Part shown: in pieces, positions 19,704 to 27,061 of the stretch
Numbering within the stretch: position 1 is the stretch's first letter
Layout: each line of letters begins with the position of its first letter
From: Bacillus sp. BGMRC 2118
Lineage (GTDB): Bacteria; Bacillota; Bacilli; Bacillales; SA4
Reading direction: 5' to 3'
Assembly (NCBI GenBank): GCA_008364785.1
Contig: VTTJ01000002.1
Span: 372,001 to 436,000 of the forward strand
DNA length: 64,000 nucleotides
Notes under the pieces: generated by a model
The model's database searches: none
What the model was told of the DNA's origin: nothing
Seen by the model: only the letters and a program-made list of their open reading frames with translations
Made by a program: the position numbers and the translations under genes

Positions 19704-19943
19704 ATGGATACGGATAAAAAATCTCTTCAAGATAAAATGACTGATTTTACTCGTTTTGGAATGGTATTACTTGCAGTAAGTGTCTTTCTATTTATTGGGA
19801 TACTTATACCAAACGAGGGGAAAAGCATGATTCAAACGTACGTAATGATAGGAACGAACTTTTTAATACTAGTTGCGGCTTTTTACTTCTTCCAACAGAG
19901 TGTGAAGCTTAAAAATAAATTACTTGAAATGCAGGAAGATTAA
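19704..19943 (+). CDS. yrhC: YrhC-like small membrane protein (79 aa)
   Basis: A 79-residue protein with two membrane helices (about residues 18-36 and 46-65) and a short charged C-terminal tail. In B. subtilis, yrhC lies directly after mccB and the encoded protein has the same size and topology, so I use the name; function is unknown. ATG at 19704 follows GAGGAG by 7 bases, which rules out the ATG at 19680. Confidence 0.72.
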   Translation: MDTDKKSLQDKMTDFTRFGMVLLAVSVFLFIGILIPNEGKSMIQTYVMIGTNFLILVAAFYFFQQSVKLKNKLLEMQED

Positions 19944-19944
19944 T

Positions 19945-19993
19945 AGAGACTTTAGGAAAAGCACGCTTGTGCAATCCTAAAGTCTCTTTTTTT
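19945..19993 (+). terminator. Strong terminator after yrhC
   Basis: AGAGACTTTAGGA and TCCTAAAGTCTCT arms flank AAAGCACGCTTGTGCAA, which itself folds; a run of T follows. Confidence 0.88.
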
Positions 19994-20087
19994 TACGTTA
20001 ACGGTATGCAGTAATCAAAAGGTGCTGCACTTTTTCGTATCTAGAGCTGCTCGATTAGTCACTGTTGCTTTGAGAATGAACCTTTTT

Positions 20088-20786
20088 TTACGGTCTCGAA
20101 AGAATTGTATTCAAAGATTCTTGCCATTTTTGATCATCTAAAATAATTTGGAACGAAATTCTTCGATTCTTTTCATTTGCTTCAGATGAGTTTCCTGGAA
20201 CAATCGGTTTATATTCGGAATAACCGGTTGCAGCCAGATACTGTGCATATTTTTGATCATTGAGTTTTGGATTTGCTTCAAGCAATTGTTTAACAACAGA
20301 GACGGCCCGTTCTGTTGATAAAGTCCAGTTATCATAAGGAACAGAATCTGTATGACCTTCAATCAAAATAATATATAAATATTGACTGAGCTCCGGATCA
20401 TCGAGTATTGTGACAATACCATCACTTAAATTTGCAAGAACCTCTTTCCCTTCTGGACTGACATCTGCACTACCTGTAGCAAATAAAATATCCCCTTCGA
20501 TGGAAATGGTGTTATTAGGGCCACGTGTTACATTATCTTTCCCCACATTCTCTTCTAATCTTTTCTCAATTAAATCAGAGATTTGCTTTTTTATCGATGA
20601 AGTTTGCTCGAGTTCTTGTTTAATTTCTGCCTGGTCATATGCCTGATAGATGGACTGTATAAATGCAATAATGGCAATAAACAGGATGACAAGCACAATC
20701 ATTGCCATCATATCTGTAAAGGATGGCCAATAGTAATCATGATTGTCTTCTTCCTCTAACAGCATTCTTCTTCGTGCTCTATTCAT
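20088..20786 (-). CDS. MotB/OmpA-type stator protein, ZorB-like
   Basis: A 232-residue inner-membrane protein. One helix (about residues 28-50) carries the proton-channel aspartate in WPSFTDMMAM. An OmpA-like peptidoglycan-binding domain follows (about 95-225) with FATGSADVSPEG, IEGHTDSVPYDNWTLSTERA and NRRISFQI. This is the plan of MotB and of ZorB from Zorya defence systems. It follows the MotA-like gene by 10 bp. No flagellar gene lies nearby. Function is unknown; it could be an anti-phage sensor or a general motor-driven envelope protein. Confidence 0.75.
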   Translation of the reverse strand: MNRARRRMLLEEEDNHDYYWPSFTDMMAMIVLVILFIAIIAFIQSIYQAYDQAEIKQELEQTSSIKKQISDLIEKRLEENVGKDNVTRGPNNTISIEGDILFATGSADVSPEGKEVLANLSDGIVTILDDPELSQYLYIILIEGHTDSVPYDNWTLSTERAVSVVKQLLEANPKLNDQKYAQYLAATGYSEYKPIVPGNSSEANEKNRRISFQIILDDQKWQESLNTILSRP

Positions 20787-20796
20787 ATTTGATCAC

Positions 20797-22311
20797 CTAC
20801 TCCGAAATCCTAGTTGGGAGATGAGGACGCTTTGTTTGAACAGTCGTATATTGCTGGCTTTCATAAAATCGTATTAGCATTTGATACACTTCGGCCAAAT
20901 ATTGCTGTATTTGACTTATCTCATATTGTGATCGCTCACTTACAAGTTCAATTGTACGAATGAGCTCTCGATTATCATTTTGAGGCTGCACTTGTCTATG
21001 ACGTGACTGATCCATTTTATCAATCACTTCTCTTCTCAACCGTTCAATGACTTCATGCCAAGAACGCTCTAACTGCTGAACAGAGGAGGAGAAGTCCTGT
21101 GCTGCATGATAATATTGATTCTGTTTATCTTGGAATGAATAGTTTAACTCTTCTTGTTTTTGATATAATCTACGTTCCATTTCCTCTTGCTTCGCATAGG
21201 CACGGTTTGATTGTTCCTCTAAACCTTTTAAGAATAAGCCACTAATTTCTGCGGTTTTAGTTGAAGAATCCTTTAATAATTGATCTGAGCGCTGTAGCAT
21301 CTGCTCAAACCTTCTTTGACCAACTTCTTGCTTTTCAAGTGAGCTTTGTAAATGTTTTTCAAGTCCCTTTATTGCGCCTTGCAGTGTGGTTAGTTCGTGA
21401 TCAATGCCACTTCTAACTGACAGTAATCCGTTTACAGAAGTAGTGAGTTCGGTTCCAAAATCTTTTAGCGCATACGTACTGGAGGAATACGTATTAGCTG
21501 TTTCAGTCTGGGTTATAACCAATTGCTTCATGTCAATTGTCACCCCATGCAGCTCTTCTGTTAATCTTATAATATTTCCGGCAAAATCGTTAACGGATTC
21601 CTGAAAAGCTTCTTGAACTTTATTGGAGAACCGATCAAGTAACTTTTCTAATTGATCTTTTGGCTTTTCATTTTCTAGCTGAATGGCAACTTTGTGGTCT
21701 AATAAACTTTCAGCCTCAGATAAAATACTCGCTTTATAATAACTGACGGAAGTTCCCCCAGATAAGAAGCCTGTCTGAAATAAATTTAACAACAAAGAGC
21801 TGCTAATCCCTGCAATACTAGTAATAAATGCAAGACTCATACCTTGAAAGGGGGCAGATATTGCCGATACAATCGAATTCATGGATAAATCAGCAGAAGA
21901 GCCCGGAAGAGAGATTAAAATCTCCTCCATTGAGAACATGGACATCGTAAGACCTATAAATGTCCCTAATATCCCACAAATAATGACGGTCATCGGAAGT
22001 AACTGTTGAAGTTTTAATACGTTACCTACCGGTGATTTAATGATTCCGAATAAACGAATGGGAACCTTTATGAAATGCTTTTCAACAAGAGAAATTGTAT
22101 TAATCATTTCGTGCTGTTGAACTTTATATGACTCATATTCTTTAATCAGCTTTTGAATCCATTTTACAGTTGAGGATTGTAGATGCCCTTCATCTAGGTT
22201 AATGAATTCCTGTTGCCATTTTCTCAGCATATAGATTGTTTGAAAATGACAAACCACTCCAAACAATGTAATAAATGCAATGATAGCCAAAATAAAAATG
22301 GAAATGCCCAT
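20797..22311 (-). CDS. MotA/TolQ/ExbB-type channel with long coiled-coil tail, ZorA-like
   Basis: A 504-residue protein. It has an N-terminal helix (about residues 3-25), a MotA/TolQ-like channel core with helices near 104-126 (PMTVIICGILGTFIGLTM) and 155-178 (GMSLAFITSIAGISSSLL), and then about 300 residues of coiled coil rich in Gln, Glu and Lys. TolQ and MotA lack such a tail; ZorA of the Zorya systems has one. AAGGAGGG precedes the ATG on the minus strand. Together with the 20088 gene it forms a two-gene unit. Neither ZorC, ZorD nor ZorE is present nearby. Confidence 0.75.
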   Translation of the reverse strand: MGISIFILAIIAFITLFGVVCHFQTIYMLRKWQQEFINLDEGHLQSSTVKWIQKLIKEYESYKVQQHEMINTISLVEKHFIKVPIRLFGIIKSPVGNVLKLQQLLPMTVIICGILGTFIGLTMSMFSMEEILISLPGSSADLSMNSIVSAISAPFQGMSLAFITSIAGISSSLLLNLFQTGFLSGGTSVSYYKASILSEAESLLDHKVAIQLENEKPKDQLEKLLDRFSNKVQEAFQESVNDFAGNIIRLTEELHGVTIDMKQLVITQTETANTYSSSTYALKDFGTELTTSVNGLLSVRSGIDHELTTLQGAIKGLEKHLQSSLEKQEVGQRRFEQMLQRSDQLLKDSSTKTAEISGLFLKGLEEQSNRAYAKQEEMERRLYQKQEELNYSFQDKQNQYYHAAQDFSSSVQQLERSWHEVIERLRREVIDKMDQSRHRQVQPQNDNRELIRTIELVSERSQYEISQIQQYLAEVYQMLIRFYESQQYTTVQTKRPHLPTRISE

Positions 22312-22398
22312 ATTTGTCCCTCCTTTGTAAAGCGTATGGGCAATGTAGAGAGGAATTGCCTATTTTTTTATGTAGAAAAAAATATTTTCAAAAACATG

Positions 22399-22427
22399 TT
22401 TACAAATGCAGTGAGGTTGGATATAAT
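22399..22427 (+). promoter_or_regulatory. SigA-type promoter of the small-ORF cluster
   Basis: TTTACA (22399-22404) and TATAAT (22422-22427) with a 17-bp spacer, 40 bp before the first small ORF. Confidence 0.7.
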
Positions 22428-22467
22428 TACCACTGTAATCAAAATTATCCAAAGGAGGTCGAATTTC

Positions 22468-22545
22468 ATGTTAATTGTTGCAAATGTACTTTCTGGTAAA
22501 ACTCAATATATGAATTTAGAATTCGACCATAACTGGATCAGCTAG
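22468..22545 (+). CDS. Small ORF of 25 codons, first of the yrzI-type cluster
   Basis: The predicted peptide begins MLIVANVLSGKTQYMNLEF and ends HNWIS. AAAGGAGGT lies 8 bases before the ATG, and a good promoter lies upstream, so translation is likely. I do not recognise the peptide. Two hairpins follow at once, so it may be a leader peptide as well as, or instead of, a functional product. Confidence 0.6.
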   Translation: MLIVANVLSGKTQYMNLEFDHNWIS

Positions 22546-22566
22546 TCACTCATTTTTGTCTACTAC

Positions 22567-22642
22567 ATCCACAGGGCCGAATTATGATCCTGTGGATTTT
22601 TTATGCCTTTAAAACCATAGGACGCCAACCTGTGGTTTTTTT
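22567..22642 (+). terminator. Tandem terminator-like hairpins with an alternative pairing
   Basis: Hairpin 1: ATCCACAGG (22567-22575) with CCTGTGGAT (22589-22597) plus T-run. Hairpin 2: AAAACCATAGG (22611-22621) with CCTGTGGTTTT (22629-22639) plus T-run. CCTGTGG of the first (22589-22595) can instead pair with CCATAGG of the second (22615-22621), which would break both. Confidence 0.75.
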
Positions 22643-22690
22643 GCGCCCAAAAATTGTAGGAAAGTAAACATTTTAAGGAGGTGATAGGAG

Positions 22691-22834
22691 ATGACGTTCA
22701 ATTTATTATTTATAACCGTTTCATTTAACAAAAGAACCTATTCAAATGAAGAAGTACTTCGAGAATTAGAAATCCAAAGAATTTCAGAACAAATTACCGA
22801 TCGTAAGTGTTCCGTGCAACACCGAGTATACTAA
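22691..22834 (+). CDS. yrzI: YrzI family small protein (47 aa), copy 1
   Basis: The 47-residue product begins MTFNLLFITVSFNKRTYSNE and continues with a charged helix (LRELEIQRISEQITDRK). This hydrophobic start and charged second half match the Bac_small_YrzI family, which is often found as tandem copies in Bacillus. AAGGAGGTGAT at 22675-22685 matches the anti-Shine-Dalgarno sequence over 11 bases, an exceptionally strong site. Function is unknown. Confidence 0.75.
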   Translation: MTFNLLFITVSFNKRTYSNEEVLRELEIQRISEQITDRKCSVQHRVY

Positions 22835-22865
22835 GACCTAATCATAAAAAAAGGAGGGTATTATC

Positions 22866-22928
22866 ATGTTTTTAAACAATAAGAAGGTGCTTGTAGCTTG
22901 GTTATGGGTGGAGAAAGATTCCACCTAA
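22866..22928 (+). CDS. Small ORF of 20 codons between two yrzI copies
   Basis: The peptide is MFLNNKKVLVAWLWVEKDST, preceded by AAAAAAAGGAGGG 8 bases before the ATG. A very short ORF also lies in the B. subtilis yrzI operon (S1025) and, as I recall, is cut by the ribosome-dependent RNase Rae1 at a Glu-Lys codon pair; this peptide has Glu16-Lys17. The correspondence is inference. Confidence 0.6.
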   Translation: MFLNNKKVLVAWLWVEKDST

Positions 22929-22962
22929 CGAATGAATAATGCTAGGATAGGAGGAATATAGA

Positions 22963-23106
22963 ATGATTCCATTTCATTTATTTTTATTTACCCTTTTCAC
23001 AAAGAAAAAGGAAGTAACTGTAGATCAATATAAACATGATTTATTAGTTAAAAAATTGCGTGATCAATCACTAGACACTCGTCATAAGATGCATCCTTAC
23101 TTCTAA
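22963..23106 (+). CDS. YrzI family small protein (47 aa), copy 2
   Basis: The 47-residue product begins MIPFHLFLFTLFTKKKEVTVD and has a charged C-terminal helix, like copy 1 at 22691, with which it shares the hydrophobic start, the basic patch near residue 14 and the total length. ATAGGAGGA lies 8 bases before the ATG. The stop codon TAA lies inside the target duplication of repeat copy B. Function is unknown. Confidence 0.72.
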   Translation: MIPFHLFLFTLFTKKKEVTVDQYKHDLLVKKLRDQSLDTRHKMHPYF

Positions 23107-23107
23107 T

Positions 23108-23294
23108 GGCTCTTTTCTAAAACTTTGTTGCTTTTCGTACACTTATTCTGTGTGTTCAACCAGTTTTAGAAGCAAAACGAGGGGTGAATTAGAAAAGAGC
23201 AACTCTCTTTATGTATAGAAGTATCTAGAAACTAAGGTGAAAATCCGGCTTTTGGGATTTTTACTAGAAAGCAACAATCTATACGAAAAAAGCA
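23108..23294 (+). mobile_element. 187-bp non-autonomous repeat, copy B (ISL3-like ends)
   Basis: It starts GGCTCTTTTCTAAAACTTTG and ends near CTATACGAAAAAAGCA. Flanks CTTCTAAT (23100-23107) and TTTCTAAT (23295-23302) agree in 7 of 8 bases. It has decayed at the last base of the right end. It is in the same orientation as copies D and E. Confidence 0.82.
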
Positions 23295-23435
23295 TTTCTA
23301 ATACAAAGAAGGTCCAATTTTGAGGGACCTTCTTTTCTATGTGCAGTAAAAGTATCATATGGCTTTGTAACATACTGGTGTAATAAAGATAGGAAAGCAC
23401 TACAAATTTAGAAGTGAATTGTCTAGGAGGGAAAG

Positions 23436-23667
23436 ATGTCAAAATATATTGCTACATTTTTTTGCATTGTGACTAGCATTCTCTTAGTTTTTATTTTTGA
23501 AAATTTCTTCGGATGGTGGAGACAATGCCGAAACAGCAGCATATACTTTCGGCACAATTAGTATTATTTTTATTTCATTACTGATTACACAAATGTTATA
23601 TCGGATTTTAGTTGATGAAGAAGAAATAATTGTTATTCTGGAACTCTTTTGTAAGCAAGGATGCTAG
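23436..23667 (+). pseudogene. Frameshifted two-helix small membrane protein gene
   Basis: AGGAGGG precedes an ATG that opens MSKYIATFFCIVTSILLVFI, a membrane helix. The frame then ends early. One base out of phase, the downstream frame continues DGGDNAETAAYTFGTISIIF, a second helix and an acidic end (VDEEEIIVILELF) to a stop at 23667. Dropping one T near 23509 would restore a protein of about 76 residues. It is either a real pseudogene or a sequencing error. I do not recognise the family. Confidence 0.6.
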
Positions 23668-23695
23668 TATTATAAGGTCATCACTAATTGAATAA

Positions 23696-23735
23696 TCCAG
23701 GGAGCAAGTCTCGCTGAGAGGATGTTCAATACCTT
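23696..23735 (+). other. Possible truncated TPP riboswitch (THI box) fragment
   Basis: CCAGGGAGCAAGTCTCGCTGAGAGGA resembles the 5' half of a THI box (GGGAGC...GCTGAGA). The conserved 3' half (ACCCTTTGAACCTGATC type) is missing, and no thiamine gene lies downstream. It may be a decayed remnant or chance. Confidence 0.3.
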
Positions 23736-23747
23736 ACAATCTATACA

Positions 23748-23777
23748 GAAAAAGGGCACTATAAGTGCCCTTTTTAG
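23748..23777. terminator. Bidirectional terminator next to sigK
   Basis: AAAAAGGGCACT-ATA-AGTGCCCTTTTT is a perfect inverted repeat with A and T runs on both sides; it serves sigK on the minus strand. Confidence 0.85.
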
Positions 23778-23792
23778 CAGTACTACAGTAAA

Positions 23793-24506
23793 TTATCCCT
23801 TTCGTTTTTCCTTTTCAGCGCGATAAAATTCGTGAAACATCTTCATTAAGGCGCGCTTCTCAATGCGAGAAACATAGCTACGTGATATACCCAGTTCTTT
23901 TGCGATTTCTCTTTGTGTCTTTTCTTTTTGTAAATCCAGCCCAAATCTTCCAGTAATCACTTCTCGTTCTCTTTCATCTAAGATATCAATATACTCTTTT
24001 ATCTTTTCAAGCTCCATATTTAATTGAATCGTATCAATGACATCCTCCGATTCAGATTTTAATACATCAATTAAAGAGATTTCATTTCCTTCCTTATCCT
24101 GACCAATTGGATCATGCAAGGAGACATCTTTTTTCGTTTTCTTTAGAGCTCTTAAGTGCATTAAAATCTCATTTTCAATACATCTTGCAGCATACGTAGC
24201 AAGCTTCGTTCCTTTTCCTTGAGAATAGCTTTCGATGGCTTTAATTAGCCCAATCGTTCCAATGGAAATTAAGTCCTCAGAATCTTCACCTGTGTTTTCA
24301 AACTTTTTAACAATATGAGCAACTAATCGCAAATTGTGTTCAATAAGCAAATTGCGTGCTTCATCATCACCTTCTGCCATGCGTTTTAAATACATCTGCT
24401 CATCACTTGAAGATAAAGGCTGAGGAAATGCGTTGTTCTTCACGTATGATACAAATAATAGTAACTCTTTAACAAAGAATCCTATCGCAGTCAGCAATCC
24501 TGTCAT
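23793..24506 (-). CDS. sigK: RNA polymerase sporulation sigma factor SigK, uninterrupted
   Basis: A 237-residue late mother-cell sigma factor. It begins with the pro-sequence [20 protein letters not shown], removed by SpoIVFB, then [12 protein letters not shown]. Region 2 has [17 protein letters not shown] and region 4 has the helix-turn-helix [21 protein letters not shown]. The gene is continuous, whereas B. subtilis 168 carries the skin prophage-like element between its two halves. I use the second of two near ATGs because it gives the B. subtilis start and better spacing from GGGGGTG. Confidence 0.96.
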   Translation of the reverse strand: MTGLLTAIGFFVKELLLFVSYVKNNAFPQPLSSSDEQMYLKRMAEGDDEARNLLIEHNLRLVAHIVKKFENTGEDSEDLISIGTIGLIKAIESYSQGKGTKLATYAARCIENEILMHLRALKKTKKDVSLHDPIGQDKEGNEISLIDVLKSESEDVIDTIQLNMELEKIKEYIDILDEREREVITGRFGLDLQKEKTQREIAKELGISRSYVSRIEKRALMKMFHEFYRAEKEKRKG

Positions 24507-24665
24507 TTCCATTCACCCCCAAAATAGTCCATATGTAGGCACTCGCCTATTTTATTACTATGTACGGATAGGCTTGTTTGTGTCTGTACAGAAAAAAAAG
24601 GACGAGTGGTGCGGCACATTGTAAAACGAAAAATGAAATCTTCAAAAACTAAACGAATGTCCTAT

Positions 24666-24692
24666 ACACATTTGTCCTGTAAACATACAATA
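24666..24692 (+). promoter_or_regulatory. Possible SigK/SigE promoter of the yjcZ-like gene
   Basis: CATACAATA at 24684-24692 fits the -10 pattern CATAnnnTA, with ACAC (24666-24669) 14 bases before it as a SigK-like -35. Confidence 0.4.
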
Positions 24693-24727
24693 TATAAACT
24701 AGACTTATAGCTAAGGAGGTTACGTAC

Positions 24728-24886
24728 ATGTCATATTGTGGATATGGTCCATACCCTCCATATGGATATCCTGGTTATTATAGTGGAGGTGGCTACAGCT
24801 GGGGATACGCGCTAATTGTCGTGCTGTTAATTTTATTACTTGTCTTTGGCGGTGGACATTACTATAACAATTACTTTAAGAGATAA
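24728..24886 (+). CDS. YjcZ family sporulation protein (52 aa)
   Basis: A 52-residue protein with a Tyr/Gly/Pro-rich start (MSYCGYGPYPPYGYPGYYSG) and one membrane helix (YALIVVLLILLLVFGGG), ending in HYYNNYFKR. This is the layout of the YjcZ family of tiny sporulation membrane proteins. AAGGAGG lies 7 bases before the ATG, and a mother-cell type -10 sequence lies upstream. The Cys at position 4 is typical of the family. It lies next to sigK, on the opposite strand. Confidence 0.85.
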   Translation: MSYCGYGPYPPYGYPGYYSGGGYSWGYALIVVLLILLLVFGGGHYYNNYFKR

Positions 24887-24895
24887 GTCATATAA

Positions 24896-24922
24896 AGCCG
24901 GTTTGATTGTCAAGCCGGTTTT
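24896..24922 (+). terminator. Terminator after the yjcZ-like gene
   Basis: CCGGTTTGA-TTG-TCAAGCCGG forms a 9-bp stem with one G-T pair, followed by TTTT. Confidence 0.75.
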
Positions 24923-25052
24923 CAAATTGGCTATAATGCCAAAGTCTTAACACAATCAGATTTTTATTAAACTAATAGTAATCAATACAATATTTCGTTA
25001 TACTAAATAGAATGAATAGTATAAAATTTTTACACAATACAGGGGGTAATTT

Positions 25053-26825
25053 ATGAGTACATATCAATTGACGTGGGATCTAGACTCAATCTTTAATGGC
25101 GGAAGTGAATCAGAGGAGTTTCGTAACTATGTTCAGTCCTTAGAACAAGGAATACATGCATTTAAATCTTCATTAGATCAATTAATGAATGATCATAAGC
25201 TAATAGAAATACTACATACCATTCAGCCATTAATGAGTCAAATGAAAGAAGCAGGTGCTTTCATTTCATGTCTTCAGGCACAAAATGTAAATGATAAAAA
25301 AGCTGGAGAACTAAAAGGGAAAATTACGAGCTTATCAGCAGAATTTCAGACATTATTAACGAAATTTGATCAATATCTTGTCTCCATCTCTGATGATCAG
25401 TGGGCTGAAATGGTAAGTGAGCCTAGTATTCAGTCATTACAATTTGTTCTTGAAGAAAGAAGAGAGCGTGCGGCTGAAAAACTGGATTTGGATCAAGAGT
25501 CACTAATCTTACAATTGGGTGTTGACGGTTATCACGGATGGTCTCAATTGTATGATACGATAACAGGTCGTATTACGATTCCTTTTGAGAAGGAAGGAAA
25601 AGTAGAGCAGTTATCTGTAGGCCAGGCATCGAATAAGTTTTCAGACCCTGATCGAAATGTTAGAAAATCAACGTTTGAGAATTGGGAGCGTGCTTGGGAA
25701 GACAATGGAGACTTATTATCACAAACGTTAAACCATTTAGCCGGTTACCGCTTAAGTGTGTATAAAAAACGAGGTTGGGAAACGTTAAAGGAACCATTGT
25801 TTATTAACCGTATGAAGCAGGAAACATTAGATACAATGTGGAGTGTTATTGATCAACACAAGGATGTATTCGTGGAGTATATGAATAAAAAGGCTTCAAT
25901 TTTAGGTCTTGAGAAGTTATCTTGGTATGATTTAGATGCTCCTCTATCTTCATCAACGAGTACTGTTTCCTATCAAGAAGGGGCAGAATTTATTTTACAA
26001 CATTTTGAGAAATTCGGACCAAAGATGGCTGCCATGACAAAGAGATCGTTTGAAGAGCGATGGATCGAAGCGGAAGATCGCATGGGTAAAATGCCAGGTG
26101 GCTTCTGCACGAGCTTTCCTGATCAAGAACAGTCTCGGATTTTCATGACATACTCAGGTACAGCTTCGAACATATCGACGCTAGCCCACGAATTAGGTCA
26201 TGCTTTCCATCAACATGTGATGAACGATTTAGAGCCGATGAATCAACGCTATGCGATGAATGTTGCCGAAACGGCCTCAACCTTTGCCGAAATGATTGTG
26301 GCAGACGCAGCAGTAAAAACGGCTCAATCGGAAGAAGAAAAACTTGCACTATTAGAGGATAAGGTTCAACGAAGTGTTGCATTATTTATGAACATTCACG
26401 CTCGATTCATATTTGAGAAGAATTTTTATGAAGAGCGAAGAGATGGCATGGTTAGTCAGAAGCGCTTAAATGAACTAATGGAGAATGCTCAAAGGGAAGC
26501 ATACAAGGATGCTTTGGAAGAATATCATCCAACATTCTGGGCATCTAAGCTTCATTTCCATATTACAGGTGTTCCATTCTACAACTTCCCTTATACATTC
26601 GGATACTTATTCTCTCTAGGAATATATGCAAGAGCACTAGAAGAGGGTAGTGAATTTGAAGAAAAATATATTGCACTTTTACGTGACACAGGTAGAATGA
26701 CTGTGGAAGAATTAGCTCAAAAACATTTAGAAGTTGATTTAACGAAGCCAGATTTCTGGGAGAAAGCTATTTCTTTATCTGTTCAAGATGTCCATGATTT
26801 CTTGGAAATGACAAACAACAACTAA
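25053..26825 (+). CDS. M3 family oligoendopeptidase (PepF-like)
   Basis: A 590-residue zinc metallopeptidase. The zinc-binding motif is His379-Glu-Leu-Gly-His383 in LAHELGHAFHQHVM, followed by the third ligand region NVAETASTFAEM about 25 residues on, as expected for M3 peptidases. The N-terminal half (about 1-200) is the helical PepF domain. The enzyme should cut short peptides in the cytoplasm. CAGGGGGTAA precedes the ATG. It stands alone between the yjcZ-like gene and a repeat-like region. Confidence 0.9.
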   Translation: MSTYQLTWDLDSIFNGGSESEEFRNYVQSLEQGIHAFKSSLDQLMNDHKLIEILHTIQPLMSQMKEAGAFISCLQAQNVNDKKAGELKGKITSLSAEFQTLLTKFDQYLVSISDDQWAEMVSEPSIQSLQFVLEERRERAAEKLDLDQESLILQLGVDGYHGWSQLYDTITGRITIPFEKEGKVEQLSVGQASNKFSDPDRNVRKSTFENWERAWEDNGDLLSQTLNHLAGYRLSVYKKRGWETLKEPLFINRMKQETLDTMWSVIDQHKDVFVEYMNKKASILGLEKLSWYDLDAPLSSSTSTVSYQEGAEFILQHFEKFGPKMAAMTKRSFEERWIEAEDRMGKMPGGFCTSFPDQEQSRIFMTYSGTASNISTLAHELGHAFHQHVMNDLEPMNQRYAMNVAETASTFAEMIVADAAVKTAQSEEEKLALLEDKVQRSVALFMNIHARFIFEKNFYEERRDGMVSQKRLNELMENAQREAYKDALEEYHPTFWASKLHFHITGVPFYNFPYTFGYLFSLGIYARALEEGSEFEEKYIALLRDTGRMTVEELAQKHLEVDLTKPDFWEKAISLSVQDVHDFLEMTNNN

Positions 26826-26829
26826 GAAC

Positions 26830-26950
26830 AAAAGTCGCAAGCGCCCCGGTTAGCCTCAGGCAGAGCAAATGTTCCAAATAGAATAAAAGGGTGCACTTCC
26901 CTTTTCTTCTATTATTTGACCTCAAGGGGCTGGGTGCTGGAGCTGGATTA
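26830..26950 (-). repeat. Intergenic repeat-like block with GC-rich ends
   Basis: Its ends, CGCAAGCGCCCCGGTTAGCC and AAGGGGCTGGGTGCTGGAGC, are much more GC-rich than the flanks. Read on the minus strand it resembles an intergenic repeat with CCAGCGCCCAGCCCCT and CGCTTGCG that I have seen in Bacillaceae. Only one copy is in the window. Confidence 0.4.
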
Positions 26951-27014
26951 TGAATATTCCGATATATAAGATACACTAGAAATTTTATACTTTCTGATAC
27001 TATAACAAACAACA

Positions 27015-27051
27015 AAGACCCCTATGACGAGTCAATCCGCCAAAGGGGTCT
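27015..27051 (-). terminator. Terminator of pssA
   Basis: On the minus strand AGACCCCTTTGG and a CATAGGGGTCT arm form a stem around GCGGATTGACTCGT, followed by TTTGTTGTTTG. Confidence 0.65.
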
Positions 27052-27061
27052 GCTTTTGTCT

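Noticed and set aside
23737..23758. Another end of the mobile repeat (ACAATCTATACAGAAAAAGGGC)
   Set aside because: It resembles the CAATCTATACGAAAACAGCC end, but no opposite end or target duplication is present; the overlap with the sigK terminator makes chance likely.
26767..27015. Minus-strand frame between the M3 peptidase gene and pssA
   Set aside because: It overlaps the end of the peptidase gene and the GC-rich repeat block, without a ribosome-binding site or recognisable motifs.
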